Of a stretch of DNA of 64,000 nt, positions 1-7,970 are shown in pieces. Both the position numbers and the translations under genes were made by a program. Source of the DNA: Actinomycetospora endophytica. Lineage in GTDB: Bacteria; Actinomycetota; Actinomycetes; Mycobacteriales; Pseudonocardiaceae. Each line of letters begins with the position of its first letter. Positions within the stretch are counted from its first letter, which is position 1. The notes under the pieces are model-generated. The model was not told the origin of the DNA. It was given only the letters and a program-made list of their open reading frames with translations, and did not search any database. The stretch is taken from the NCBI RefSeq assembly GCF_021026375.1, contig NZ_JAJNDB010000008.1:246739-310738 (forward strand), in the 5' to 3' direction.

Positions 1-1179
1 GCGGCCGTGCGCGGTGTCCAGGCCGTACTTCCCGGCGAGCAGCACCAGGTTGACGGTCTCGGGGAAGCGGCGGCCGTCCTCGGTCCAGCGCCTGCCGTAG
101 TGGTCCATGACCTCGGGGTCGTAGCGGCCCTTCCAGTTCAGGCCGTACCCGTAGGTGTCGATCATCTGGGAGGTGGCGCCCTCGGTGGCGATGACGTCCC
201 AGATCCGCGGCCCGTGCAGGTGCCAGGGGACCGAGACCTCGGTGACGGTCATGCCGGCGTCGGCGAGCGCGCCGGTGGCGGCCCGCACCGCCTCGTCGGT
301 CTCGGGCTCGGACTCGGCGAGGCCGAAGCCCTCGCGCAGCACCCCGACCCGCAGGCCCTGCGCGCCGGTGGCGAGCGCCGCGACGTAGTCCTGCCCCGTC
401 AGATCCATCGGCTGGCGCGGGTCCTGGCCGTCCGCGCCGGCGATGACCGTGAGCATCAGCGCCGCGTCGGTGACGGTGCGGGTGATCGGCCCGACGTGGT
501 CGATGGTCGCCTCGATGGGGAAGGCGCCGGTGTAGGGCACCAGGCCCCAGGTCGGCTTGTGGCCCACCACCCCGCAGTCCGAGGCCGGGATGCGGATCGA
601 GCCGCCCTGGTCGCCGCCGGTGGCCATGTCGACCACGCCGCCGGCGACGAGCGCCGCGCTGCCGCCCGAGGAGCCGCCGGCGTGCCGGGCGGGGTCCCAG
701 GGGTTCCGGACGTGGCCGGTGGAGGCGGTGATGCCCGCGCCGGAGAAGCAGAGGTCCTCGCAGACGGCCTTGCCCGCGATGGTGGCCCCGGCGTCGAGCA
801 GGCGGCGCACGATGGTCGCGTCGCTGCTGGGGACGAACCCCTCGACGGTCGCCGAGCCGTTGGTCATCGGCACCCCGGCGACCGCGGTGTTGTCCTTCAC
901 CGCGACCGTCCGCCCGGCCAGCGGGCCGCTGCCGGACTCGGTGATCGACGTCGTCACGTACCAGGCGTTGTACGGGTTCTCGGCCTCCTCCGGCCGGGAC
1001 CAGGCGCGCCGGGGGGCGACGGGGGCCTCGGCGTCGTACAGCTCGGCGACCGCGTCCCAGGAGGCGAGCAGGCCGGCCACCACCGGGGCGTACTCGTCGA
1101 CCTCGGCGGCGGACAGGCCGAGGCCGTAACCGGCGGCGACAGCGGTGAGGGCGTCATGGTCCGGGGTGGGAAGCGGCAT
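1..1179 (-). CDS. Amidase-signature enzyme, 3' end beyond window
   Basis: Hydrolyses amides to acids through the amidase-signature Ser-cisSer-Lys triad. About 393 residues are visible, and the C-terminus lies off the left edge. The predicted triad is Lys95 (VAVKDN), Ser170 (AGGSSGGSA) and Ser194 (GGDQGGSIRIP). This spacing equals that of the Rhodococcus nitrile-pathway amidases (Lys96/Ser171/Ser195) shifted by one. The N-terminal extension with a ENPYNAWYV segment is also typical of that subgroup. The ATG at 1177-1179 is used. The gene is divergent from a Ni/Co permease of the NhlF type, which in rhodococci supplies cobalt to nitrile hydratase. A nitrile-degradation role is therefore plausible, but no nitrile hydratase is visible here. 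The amidase family is clear; the substrate is an inference. Confidence 0.9.
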   Translation of the reverse strand, partial: MPLPTPDHDALTAVAAGYGLGLSAAEVDEYAPVVAGLLASWDAVAELYDAEAPVAPRRAWSRPEEAENPYNAWYVTTSITESGSGPLAGRTVAVKDNTAVAGVPMTNGSATVEGFVPSSDATIVRRLLDAGATIAGKAVCEDLCFSGAGITASTGHVRNPWDPARHAGGSSGGSAALVAGGVVDMATGGDQGGSIRIPASDCGVVGHKPTWGLVPYTGAFPIEATIDHVGPITRTVTDAALMLTVIAGADGQDPRQPMDLTGQDYVAALATGAQGLRVGVLREGFGLAESEPETDEAVRAATGALADAGMTVTEVSVPWHLHGPRIWDVIATEGATSQMIDTYGYGLNWKGRYDPEVMDHYGRRWTEDGRRFPETVNLVLLAGKYGLDTAHGR

Positions 1180-1251
1180 CAGACGTGCTCCAGGGGCGTG
1201 AACGGCGGCCATCCGGCTGTGAACGGGAACACAGTAGGAAGCCTTTCCGGT

Positions 1252-1340
1252 ACATGTCAACGATCACCGACACGTCAACATGTTTCGGTCTGATGACTGC
1301 GTTGACGCTGTGTTGCGTACGTCGACGACTATCGACATGT
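1252..1340. promoter_or_regulatory. Divergent promoter region with three ACATGT palindromes
   Basis: ACATGT occurs at 1252-1257, 1278-1283 and 1335-1340 between the divergent amidase and Ni/Co permease genes. It is rare in DNA of this composition. CGTCAA at 1273-1278 and TTGACG at 1302-1307 form a further spaced inverted pair. These could be operator half-sites for a metal- or amide-responsive regulator. The regulator is not identifiable from the sequence. Confidence 0.35.
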
Positions 1341-1416
1341 GAAGCTGAACAGGCCTACTGTCCGGCGGCCGCCGGCGTCGCCCGGGGCCACGGCCGCCGT
1401 CGGAGGAGGACCCCCG

Positions 1417-2574
1417 TTGACCTCGAGCGCCCTCGCGCCGTCCACGAGCTGGTCGCGCGGTCAGCGCCTGCAGCTGTCGGCCATCGTCGCCGTCGTCTGC
1501 CTGCTCCACGTGGTGGGCTGGACGCTCTACCTGTCCCTGACCGCCGGGCCGCTCGGCGCGGGGGCGTTCGCCGGGGCCGGGGTGCTCGCCTACGTGCTCG
1601 GCATCCGTCACGCCTTCGACGCCGACCACATCGCCGCGATCGACGACACCACCCGGCTGATGGTCCAGCGCGGCCGCCGCCCGGTGGGCGTGGGCTTCTT
1701 CTTCGCCATGGGCCATTCCTCGGTGGTGGTGATCCTCGGGCTGGTCGTCGCGCTGGCGGCGGGCCTGGCGAGCTCGAGCGGGGTCGACACCTTCCGCGAG
1801 GTCGGCGGCACCGTCTCGACCGTCGTGGCGATGGTGTTCCTGGGGCTGGTCGCGGTGCTCAACGCGATGGTCCTCACCGGCATCGTCGGCTCCTGGCGCG
1901 ACCTGCGCCGCGGCCGTCTCGACGAGGACGAGCTGGAGCGCCGGCTGCTCAACCGCGGCCTGGTCAACCGGATGCTCGGCGGGCGCGCCCGCACCCTGAT
2001 CCGCCACTCCTGGCACATGTACCCGCTGGGCCTGCTGTTCGGGCTCGGGCTGGAGACCGCCTCCGAGGTCACGCTGCTGACCCTGTCCGCGTCGACCGCC
2101 TCCGGGGCGGGCGGGACCGCCGGCGGCGCGCCGCTGCTGGCGGCCCTGACGCTGCCGCTGCTGTTCGCCGCCGGGATGAGCGCGTTCGACACCGCGGACG
2201 GGCTGCTGATGTCGATCGCGTACTCGTGGTCGAACCGCAGCCCGGCGCGGCGGCTCTTCTACAACATCGCGACCACCGCCGCGACGGTCACGGTCGCCGG
2301 GTTCATCGCCGCCGTCTACCTGGCCGGGGTGCTCGCCGACGATCTCGGGGTCACCGCGCTGGCCGGGTTCGCCTCGATCGCCGACGACTTCGAGCTGCTC
2401 GGTTACGTCATCGTCGGCTTCTTCGTCCTGGTCTGGGGCGGTGCGGCCCTGCTCTGGCGGGTCGGCGGTTTCGAGCGGCGTCACGGGTCCGTCGCGGTCC
2501 GTGACACCCTCGACATCCCGCCCGCCGCGGCGTTTGCTGAACATCCCGACAGTCCTCGGAAGGACGTGCTGTGA
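1417..2574 (+). CDS. Nickel/cobalt permease, NiCoT family (HoxN/NixA/NhlF type)
   Basis: Secondary transporter for Ni2+/Co2+ in the cytoplasmic membrane, with about eight hydrophobic segments. The family signature RHAFDADHIAAID in the second segment is intact. It is followed by the conserved GHSSVV segment and later by GLLFGLGLETASEV and LFAAGMSAFDTADG. An in-frame GTG lies upstream at 1339. The TTG at 1417 is preferred because the purine-rich GGAGGAGGA at 1402-1410 sits about six bases before it, and the extra N-terminal residues would be Pro-rich and unlike the family. The stop overlaps the next start by 4 bp (GTGA). Divergence from an amidase suggests a cobalt supply role like NhlF. The window encodes a second paralogue at 23578-24714. 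Confidence 0.9.
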   Translation: MTSSALAPSTSWSRGQRLQLSAIVAVVCLLHVVGWTLYLSLTAGPLGAGAFAGAGVLAYVLGIRHAFDADHIAAIDDTTRLMVQRGRRPVGVGFFFAMGHSSVVVILGLVVALAAGLASSSGVDTFREVGGTVSTVVAMVFLGLVAVLNAMVLTGIVGSWRDLRRGRLDEDELERRLLNRGLVNRMLGGRARTLIRHSWHMYPLGLLFGLGLETASEVTLLTLSASTASGAGGTAGGAPLLAALTLPLLFAAGMSAFDTADGLLMSIAYSWSNRSPARRLFYNIATTAATVTVAGFIAAVYLAGVLADDLGVTALAGFASIADDFELLGYVIVGFFVLVWGGAALLWRVGGFERRHGSVAVRDTLDIPPAAAFAEHPDSPRKDVL

Positions 2575-3053
2575 CGATCTCCGTCGGCGAGAAGGTCCCT
2601 GACGTACCGCTCAAGGCGATCTCCGGGGGCGAGGTGAGCGATGTCCGCACCGGTGAGCTCCTCGGCACCGGGAGGGTCGTGCTCTTCGGCGTGCCCGCCG
2701 CGTTCAGCCCGACGTGCAGCGACGCCCACCTGCCCGGGTTCGTGATGCACGCCGCGGAGCTGGCCGACAAGGGCGTGTCGAAGATCTTCTGTCTGTCGGT
2801 CAACGACTTCTTCGTGATGCAGGCCTGGGCTGCCTCGCAGCACGCGGACGACATCGTGATGCTCGCCGACTCCGCCGCCGCCTTCACCACGGCGATGGGG
2901 CTGGAGGTCGACACCGGGGACTTCGGGCTCGGGGTGCGCTCGCAGCGCTACAGCGCCGTCATCGAGGACGGCGTGATCACCTCGCTCGACGTCGAGGCCG
3001 GTCTCCCCGACCACGACGTGTCCTCGGCCGAGAACGTGCTGACCAAGCTCTAG
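2571..3053 (+). CDS. Peroxiredoxin (redoxin fold, Prx5/AhpE-like)
   Basis: Thiol peroxidase of 160 residues that reduces peroxides in the cytoplasm. The active-site segment VPAAFSPTCSDAHLPGF carries the peroxidatic Cys at about residue 49 with the Thr before it. This matches the P-x-A-F-T/S-P-T-C-S pattern of the Prx5-like group; the usual Gly after Pro is Ala here. The GTG start overlaps the upstream Ni/Co permease stop by 4 bp, so the two are probably co-translated. This may link metal import with oxidative defence. The TAG stop shares a CTAG tetranucleotide with the stop of the convergent gene, so the two coding regions overlap by 4 bp. Confidence 0.9.
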   Translation: MTISVGEKVPDVPLKAISGGEVSDVRTGELLGTGRVVLFGVPAAFSPTCSDAHLPGFVMHAAELADKGVSKIFCLSVNDFFVMQAWAASQHADDIVMLADSAAAFTTAMGLEVDTGDFGLGVRSQRYSAVIEDGVITSLDVEAGLPDHDVSSAENVLTKL

Positions 3054-4492
3054 CGCGGCCGTCCGACCTCGCTGAGGATCCGCAACGACGACCCGTCGGC
3101 CTGCGCCACGTAGAGCTGCGGGCGCAGCAGGTCGCGGCTCCCGATCGCGTCGGGGGCCGTGACCGGCCGCTGCCGTCGCAGCGCCCGGCCGTGGGCGGCC
3201 GCGGACCCGTCGGGGTCGAGGTGCACGATCCGCGCGTACTGGTGGATCGACTCGTAGACGATCTCGGAGAGCGCGGTGACCGCGGGCGCCCACACGCCGT
3301 AGGCCGTGCGGTAGCGGCGGAGCAGTTCGCCGTTGCCCGCGACCGGGCTGTCCTGGAAGTACCCCAGCGCGGTCTGCAGGCCCTCGCCGGCCCGCGGCCC
3401 GATGTGGGCGATCGTGGCCTCCTCGAGCGCGAGCGCGACGGTGCGGGTGGTCGCCCGCAGACCGGCCGCGTGGCTCTGGCGCTCGAACGCCACCTCGTCG
3501 GCGCCGACCAGGCTGGACAGGATCAGGTCGGCCCCGGAGCGCTCGATCCGCTCGATGGTGGCGGCGAACTCCCCGGTGCCCAGCGGGTGCAGGGCCTCGC
3601 CCGCGACCTCGCCCCCGGCGCGGGTGATCGCGCGACGTGCCGCGGCGTGGGCCCCGTAGGACCACACGTAGCTCTGCCCGACGAGGAACCACCGCCGTCC
3701 GCCCGCCGTCGCCATCGCCGGTGCGACGAGGGCGTCGAGCTGGGCGTCCGGCCGCTCGCCGAACCGGACCGCGGTGGGGGACAGGCCGCCGCCCTCGTTG
3801 AGCACGGTGTGCACGACGAGCACGTCCCAGCCGGTCACGGCCCGCCGCACCGCCTCGAAGCTCGCCGAGGTGCTGTTGACGAAGATCGCGCGGCAGCCGA
3901 GCCGGGCCATCCGCTCGGCCTCGAGCGCGGCCTGGTCGGCGTCGGTGGCGTCGTCGGCGGTGACCAGGTGCGCCGCCGAGCCCCGGATCCCGCCGTCGGC
4001 GTTGACCTCGTCGACGGCGAGCTCGGCCATCAGCTCGGCCGACATCGAGTAGACCGCGCCCGAGCCCGAGGCGTTGGTGATCGCCCCCAGCCGCACCGCG
4101 CCGTCGTCGGGGGGCTCCGGCAGCGGGATCCCACGCCGGTGCAGCAGCCACTCCATGCCCTCGCCGGGGACGTGCGCCCGGACCTGGAGCCGGGTCTCGC
4201 GCGCGCCGCTGGGAGTGAACCGCAGGCTCAGCCGCCCGCGCCACGGCTGGGTGTGCTCGATGTCGATCACGGCGCCCGGGACGACCCGCGCCAGCGTCCC
4301 CAGGACGTCCACGGCGTGACCGCCGAGCCCGTCGAGGGGCAGCCGCAGGCTCACCACCGCGCCCGGCCGGACCTCGTCGCACTGCGCGTCGAACAGCCAG
4401 CCCGCGCCCTGGGCCGTGCCGAACAGGGCGAACACCTCGTGGGGCGCGAGGCGCACCGTGCGCTCGGCCGCGATGGTGACGGTGTCGCTCAT
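3050..4492 (-). CDS. SRPBCC domain fused to a periplasmic-binding (AmiC/Peripla_BP_6-like) domain
   Basis: A 480-residue fusion without signal peptide or membrane segment, so apparently cytosolic. Residues 1 to about 118 look like an SRPBCC/AHSA1 domain (VTIAAERTVRLAPHEVFALF start, beta-rich, ending near EGMEWLLHRRG). From about residue 132 a type-I periplasmic-binding fold begins (VRLGAITNASGSGAV, then ELAVDEVNADGGIRG and a DDATD segment) of the branched-chain amino acid/urea/amide family. AmiC of Pseudomonas is a known cytosolic amide sensor with this fold. The upstream ArsR gene ends only 17 bp away on the same strand, and ArsR-SRPBCC pairs are common. The binding domain could therefore sense a ligand for that regulator. 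The ligand is unknown; the nearby amidase makes amides one guess. Confidence 0.7.
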   Translation of the reverse strand: MSDTVTIAAERTVRLAPHEVFALFGTAQGAGWLFDAQCDEVRPGAVVSLRLPLDGLGGHAVDVLGTLARVVPGAVIDIEHTQPWRGRLSLRFTPSGARETRLQVRAHVPGEGMEWLLHRRGIPLPEPPDDGAVRLGAITNASGSGAVYSMSAELMAELAVDEVNADGGIRGSAAHLVTADDATDADQAALEAERMARLGCRAIFVNSTSASFEAVRRAVTGWDVLVVHTVLNEGGGLSPTAVRFGERPDAQLDALVAPAMATAGGRRWFLVGQSYVWSYGAHAAARRAITRAGGEVAGEALHPLGTGEFAATIERIERSGADLILSSLVGADEVAFERQSHAAGLRATTRTVALALEEATIAHIGPRAGEGLQTALGYFQDSPVAGNGELLRRYRTAYGVWAPAVTALSEIVYESIHQYARIVHLDPDGSAAAHGRALRRQRPVTAPDAIGSRDLLRPQLYVAQADGSSLRILSEVGRPR

Positions 4493-4509
4493 GCGCGCCG
4501 CCGCGGCGT

Positions 4510-4863
4510 CTACCCGGCCGCCTGCCGGGCCGACCCCGGCGGGTCCTCCCCGGAGGTCGCCCCGGGGTTCTCGACCGCCTCGACGCCCTGGCGCAGGATC
4601 GACTGCAGGAACACGAACGCGTCGCGCACCGCGCCGTCGGCGTCGAGGGAGTAGAAGCGGTTCCGTCCGTCGCGGCGCTCGCGGACCAGCCCGGAGGTGC
4701 GCAGCACCCGCAGGTGGCTCGACACCGTCGTGCGACCGACGGCGTCGATCCGCTGGGCGATGTCGCCGACGCTCAGCTCACCCTGCTCACCGAGCACGGC
4801 CAGGATGCGCCGGCGGACACGGTCGGACAGAGCGTCGAACGCCAGGTTCTCGTTCGGCTCCAC
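4510..4863 (-). CDS. ArsR-family transcriptional regulator
   Basis: Small winged-helix repressor of about 117 residues. The helix-turn-helix region is SVGDIAQRIDAVGRTTVSSHLRVLRTSGLV, and the wing is RRDGRNRFYSL. No cysteine pair or alpha5 His/Asp set is seen, so this is the non-metal subgroup that usually pairs with SRPBCC proteins. The GTG at 4861-4863 is preferred; an ATG at 4897-4899 would add twelve Cys-containing residues and crowd the divergent promoter. It is probably transcribed with the SRPBCC/binding-protein fusion 17 bp downstream. It is divergent from the hemerythrin-encapsulin operon, whose start is about 80 bp away, so it may regulate one or both. Confidence 0.85.
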   Translation of the reverse strand: MEPNENLAFDALSDRVRRRILAVLGEQGELSVGDIAQRIDAVGRTTVSSHLRVLRTSGLVRERRDGRNRFYSLDADGAVRDAFVFLQSILRQGVEAVENPGATSGEDPPGSARQAAG

Positions 4864-4943
4864 GCACGCACGGTAACACCCGTCGATGGATGAGCACATG
4901 TCGTCGATCCGGCACCCGCGCGGATCTGGCTAAGGTGGCCGCC

Positions 4944-5522
4944 GTGCCCGACATCACGACGCTGATCATGGACGACCACGCGTGGTTCCGTCGGCAGTTC
5001 GCGGCCCTCGACGAACTGCAGGCCCGTCCCTCCTCGGAGCCCGCCGAGCTGACCGCGATCTGGACGCCGCTGGCGAACCGGCTCGACGTGCATGCGCTCG
5101 CCGAGGAGAAGATCTTCTACCCGCAGCTGCTCGCGCACGGTGAGAACCCCGAGGACGAGACGCTCGACGCGATCGGTGACCACAACGAGATCCGGGACGG
5201 CGTCGCGGCCGCGGAGCGCAACCCGGTCGGCAGCCGGGGCTGGTGGGACGGCGTGTGGGCCGCCCGCCGCGCGAACGACGAGCACATGGGCGAGGAGGAG
5301 AACGAGGGCCTCGCCGACTTCCGCCAGCACGCCACCACCGGGCTGCGCGACAGCCTCGGCGTCCAGTTCCAGGAGTTCCTGGACGCCCACCCGACCCCCG
5401 ACGATCTCGACAACCGCGACAAGGACCCCGAGGCCTACGTCGCGGCCGTCGAGAGCGAGCTCGACACCCCCGCCCCGGCCGGTCACGGTCTCGGGATCGG
5501 CAGCCTGAAGGGACAGCAGTGA
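4944..5522 (+). CDS. Hemerythrin HHE-domain protein, encapsulin cargo
   Basis: Four-helix-bundle diiron protein of 192 residues. Putative ligands are in DDHAWFRRQF, HALAEEKIFYP, DHNEIRD and NDEHMGEEE. The C-terminal tail after a Pro/Ala-rich linker ends GHGLGIGSLKGQQ. This matches the cargo-loading peptide consensus (LGIGSLKG) of family-1 encapsulin cargos. The GTG at 4944 starts the conserved region (VPDITTLIMDDH). Its stop overlaps the encapsulin start by 4 bp. Hemerythrin cargos of encapsulins are known to bind O2/NO or protect against oxidative stress. Packaging here is inferred from the tail and the operon. Confidence 0.93.
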   Translation: MPDITTLIMDDHAWFRRQFAALDELQARPSSEPAELTAIWTPLANRLDVHALAEEKIFYPQLLAHGENPEDETLDAIGDHNEIRDGVAAAERNPVGSRGWWDGVWAARRANDEHMGEEENEGLADFRQHATTGLRDSLGVQFQEFLDAHPTPDDLDNRDKDPEAYVAAVESELDTPAPAGHGLGIGSLKGQQ

Positions 5523-6340
5523 CCGTCCACGACCACCTCCTGCGCGACAAGGCGCCCATCCCGACGACCGCCTGGGCGGCCGTCGACGACGAGGCCCGCG
5601 AGCGGCTCACCCCGCTGCTCACGGCCCGCCGTCTCGCGGACTGGACCGGGACCGCCGGCTGGAAGGCGTCGTCGGTCGACCTCGGCCGGTCGCACCGCCT
5701 CGCCGGCCCGCCCCCGGGCGCGGCGGCGGGCAGCGCCCGTGCGCGGCTGCGCCGGGTCCAGCCGCTCGTCGAGTTCCGGGTGCCCTTCACGGTGTCCCGC
5801 GAGGAGATCGACGACCTGCAGCGGGGCTCGCAGGACCCCGAGTTCGACGACCTCGCCCGGGCCGCCCGGGAGGCCGCCGAGATCGAGAACCGGGCGATCT
5901 TCCACGGGTGGCCGGACGCCGGCATCACCGGGATCACGGAGATCTCGCCCTACGACGCCGTCCCGCTCGGCGAGGACCCGGCCAAGTACCCGGGCGCGGT
6001 CGCGCGGGCCGTCGACCAGCTGCGGCGCCAGGGCATCGAGGGACCGTACGCGCTCGCCATCGCCCCGGCGGGCTACACCCGCATCGTCGAGACCACCGAG
6101 CACGGCGGCTATCCGCTCTTCGAGCACCTCAGCCGCATCCTCGGCGGCCAGGTCCACCGCGCGCCGGGGCTCGACGGCGCCCTGGTGGTCAGCCAGCGCG
6201 GCAGCGACTTCCTGCTCGACGTCGGGCAGGACCTCGCCATCGGCTACCACGACCACGACGGCCAGGTGGTGCACCTCTACTTCGAGGAGTCGTTCACCTT
6301 CCGCGCCGTCGAGCCGGACGCCGCCGTGGTGCTGCGCTAG
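5519..6340 (+). CDS. Encapsulin nanocompartment shell protein (family 1)
   Basis: HK97-fold protein of 273 residues that self-assembles into a protein nanocompartment. The N-terminus (LLRDKAPIPTTAWAAVDDEARERL) and the ARRLADWTGTAGWKASSVDLGR segment are typical of the linocin M18/CFP29 encapsulins. Further typical segments are LVEFRVPFTVSREEIDD, EIENRAIFHGW, GPYALAIAP and the C-terminal VHLYFEESFTFR. The GTG at 5519 overlaps the hemerythrin stop, so cargo and shell are translationally coupled. The length is normal for the family and no break is seen. The cargo is the upstream hemerythrin. The 3' end lies 3 bp from the stop of the convergent phosphatase gene. Confidence 0.95.
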   Translation: MTVHDHLLRDKAPIPTTAWAAVDDEARERLTPLLTARRLADWTGTAGWKASSVDLGRSHRLAGPPPGAAAGSARARLRRVQPLVEFRVPFTVSREEIDDLQRGSQDPEFDDLARAAREAAEIENRAIFHGWPDAGITGITEISPYDAVPLGEDPAKYPGAVARAVDQLRRQGIEGPYALAIAPAGYTRIVETTEHGGYPLFEHLSRILGGQVHRAPGLDGALVVSQRGSDFLLDVGQDLAIGYHDHDGQVVHLYFEESFTFRAVEPDAAVVLR

Positions 6341-6343
6341 CGG

Positions 6344-7615
6344 TCACGGCTCCACGCGCAGGACGACGACCGCCGCGTCGTCGTCGTTCGTCGCCCGCGC
6401 GTGGTGCCGGGCGGCCGCGGTGACGAGGGTGCCGGCGAGCGCCTCGGCGTCGGCGCCGTCCTGCGCGGCGAGCGACCGGGCCACGCCGTCCTCCTCGAAC
6501 TGCGCGCCCGCCGGGTCCCGCGCCTCGGTGATGCCGTCGGTGTAGAGCACCAGCGCGTCGCCGGGAGCCAGCTCGACGGTGTCGATCGCGGTGGGGTGGT
6601 CCGCCGTCAGTCCCAGGACGCGGCCGCCGCCGGGGCGCTGCTCCACGGTGCCGTCGTCCCGGCGCACGAAGCCCGGGGGATGTCCGGCGCCGGCGATCCG
6701 CACGCTCCAGCCCGCCCCGGTGCGGGCGAAGGTCGCGTAGACGGCGGTGACGAAGCTCCGCCCGGCGCCGAACCAGGACAGCAGCACCTCGTTGACGGTG
6801 TCGAGGACGGCGCCCGGGTCGGGCTCCGAGAGCGCGGCGGTGCGGACCGCGGAACGGGCCAGCGCCGTCGTCCGCGCCGCCGCGGCGCCCTTGCCGCAGA
6901 CGTCGCCGATCACCACCCCGAAGCCGCCCCCGACGAGGGGGACCACGTCGTAGAAGTCGCCGAGGACGTCCACGCCGGTGCCGCCCGGGATGAAGCGGGT
7001 GGCGATCTCCATGCCGGGGACGCGCGGGGCGTGGGCGGGCAGCAGCGACTGCTGCAGGATCTCGGCGAGCTCGGCGCTCTCCTCGGCGTAGTGCGCGAGG
7101 TCCTGGGCGGCCAGGCGCAGGCCGATCGTGTCGTTCGCGGCCGCGGCGAGGGTCCGGATGGCGGCGACCTCCGCCGCGGTCCAGTCCCGGACTTGGACGT
7201 CCATCGCGCAGAGGTTGCCCAGCACGTACCCGTCGGGGTCGAGGACGGGGACGCCCAGCCACGCCCGGGCACCGAACGCCTTGATCTGGATCAGGTCGCG
7301 CAGCCGGGGGTCGGCCGCGGTGTCGGGGGCGACGACCTCCACGCCGCTGTCGACCACGAGCTGGCAGGCGGCCTCCCGGGCGGGCGCCTCGAAGGTGCCG
7401 TCCGGCCCGCAGAGCGCCGCGGAGTCGGGGGCGCCCTTGAGGAACGACCGGACCTCGTCGACCACGGTCATGTACGTCATCGGGACGTCGAGCAACGACT
7501 TCCCCAGCACGCACAGCCGGTCGAACGCCTCCTCCGGCCCGGTCTCCAGCAGGCGCGTGGCACGCACCGCCGCTGCGCGCGAGGCGGTCTCCACGCCGGT
7601 GCGCCCTTCGCTCAC
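6344..7615 (-). CDS. GAF-domain PP2C (RsbU/SpoIIE-type) serine phosphatase
   Basis: Protein of about 423 residues. A GAF domain (residues ~20-165, with VPMTYMTVVDEVRSFLKG and LGVPVLDPDGYVLGNLCAMD) precedes a short helical linker. A PPM/SpoIIE phosphatase domain follows from about residue 195. Metal-binding aspartates are expected in VLGDFYDVVPL, GDVCGKG, VLYTDGITEARD and NDDDAAVVVLR, all present. Such proteins dephosphorylate anti-anti-sigma factors in partner-switching stress circuits after a GAF signal. The GTG at 7613-7615 is chosen because AGGAGG lies just upstream; a GTG at 7633 is in frame. No anti-sigma partner is adjacent. The long divergent spacer separates it from the EEP lipoprotein. 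Confidence 0.88.
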   Translation of the reverse strand: MSEGRTGVETASRAAAVRATRLLETGPEEAFDRLCVLGKSLLDVPMTYMTVVDEVRSFLKGAPDSAALCGPDGTFEAPAREAACQLVVDSGVEVVAPDTAADPRLRDLIQIKAFGARAWLGVPVLDPDGYVLGNLCAMDVQVRDWTAAEVAAIRTLAAAANDTIGLRLAAQDLAHYAEESAELAEILQQSLLPAHAPRVPGMEIATRFIPGGTGVDVLGDFYDVVPLVGGGFGVVIGDVCGKGAAAARTTALARSAVRTAALSEPDPGAVLDTVNEVLLSWFGAGRSFVTAVYATFARTGAGWSVRIAGAGHPPGFVRRDDGTVEQRPGGGRVLGLTADHPTAIDTVELAPGDALVLYTDGITEARDPAGAQFEEDGVARSLAAQDGADAEALAGTLVTAAARHHARATNDDDAAVVVLRVEP

Positions 7616-7970
7616 GACCCCTCCTGCGGTCACCGTTCGTCACCACAGTATCCGCGCCAGGAGAGTGAATGCTCCGCTCCCGGACGGTCGTGACCCCCTG
7701 CGACGGGCCGATCGCAGGTGGTGAGATCCGGATGAACCGGTCGTCGTCCGAGCCTCGAATCGCGAGGGTCGGCCCCGGCCGCCGCGCCTGGTGGGGGGTA
7801 CCGGGCGGCGGTCGGGGCCGACTTCTCCACGGTGCCCGACGCCGCCGGGGAAGTCATCGTGCGCCGTGCACGTTCCTCCTGCCTCGCGGGGCCAAGGCCC
7901 TGTCCTGCCGTCGGACCGTGCCGTACGTTCTCCGCACCTCGATGACGGTGACGACGGCGGAGGCGACCGG
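7616..7970. other. 355-bp intergenic spacer with a strong hairpin
   Basis: No convincing gene is seen between the two divergent genes. A strong GC inverted repeat occupies about 7768-7822: GTCGGCCCC at the left pairs with GGGGCCGAC at the right, extended by GGCCGCC/GGCGGTC, around a loop holding GGTGGGGGGTACC. It could be a terminator, an attenuator or a regulatory hairpin for the rightward gene. Promoters for both flanking genes must lie here, but no clear -10/-35 pair was recognised. Confidence 0.4.

Noticed and set aside
2481..4382. Long antisense reading frames rich in Arg, Pro and Gly (also near 22074-23360, 24798-23377, 26581-28878 and 44252-46795)
   Set aside because: Their composition is low-complexity, they lack domain motifs, and each lies opposite a clear gene with normal codon bias. 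They are by-products of high GC content.
7768..7822. Known riboswitch upstream of the EEP lipoprotein
   Set aside because: The hairpin matches no riboswitch consensus known to me; only a generic inverted repeat is supported.
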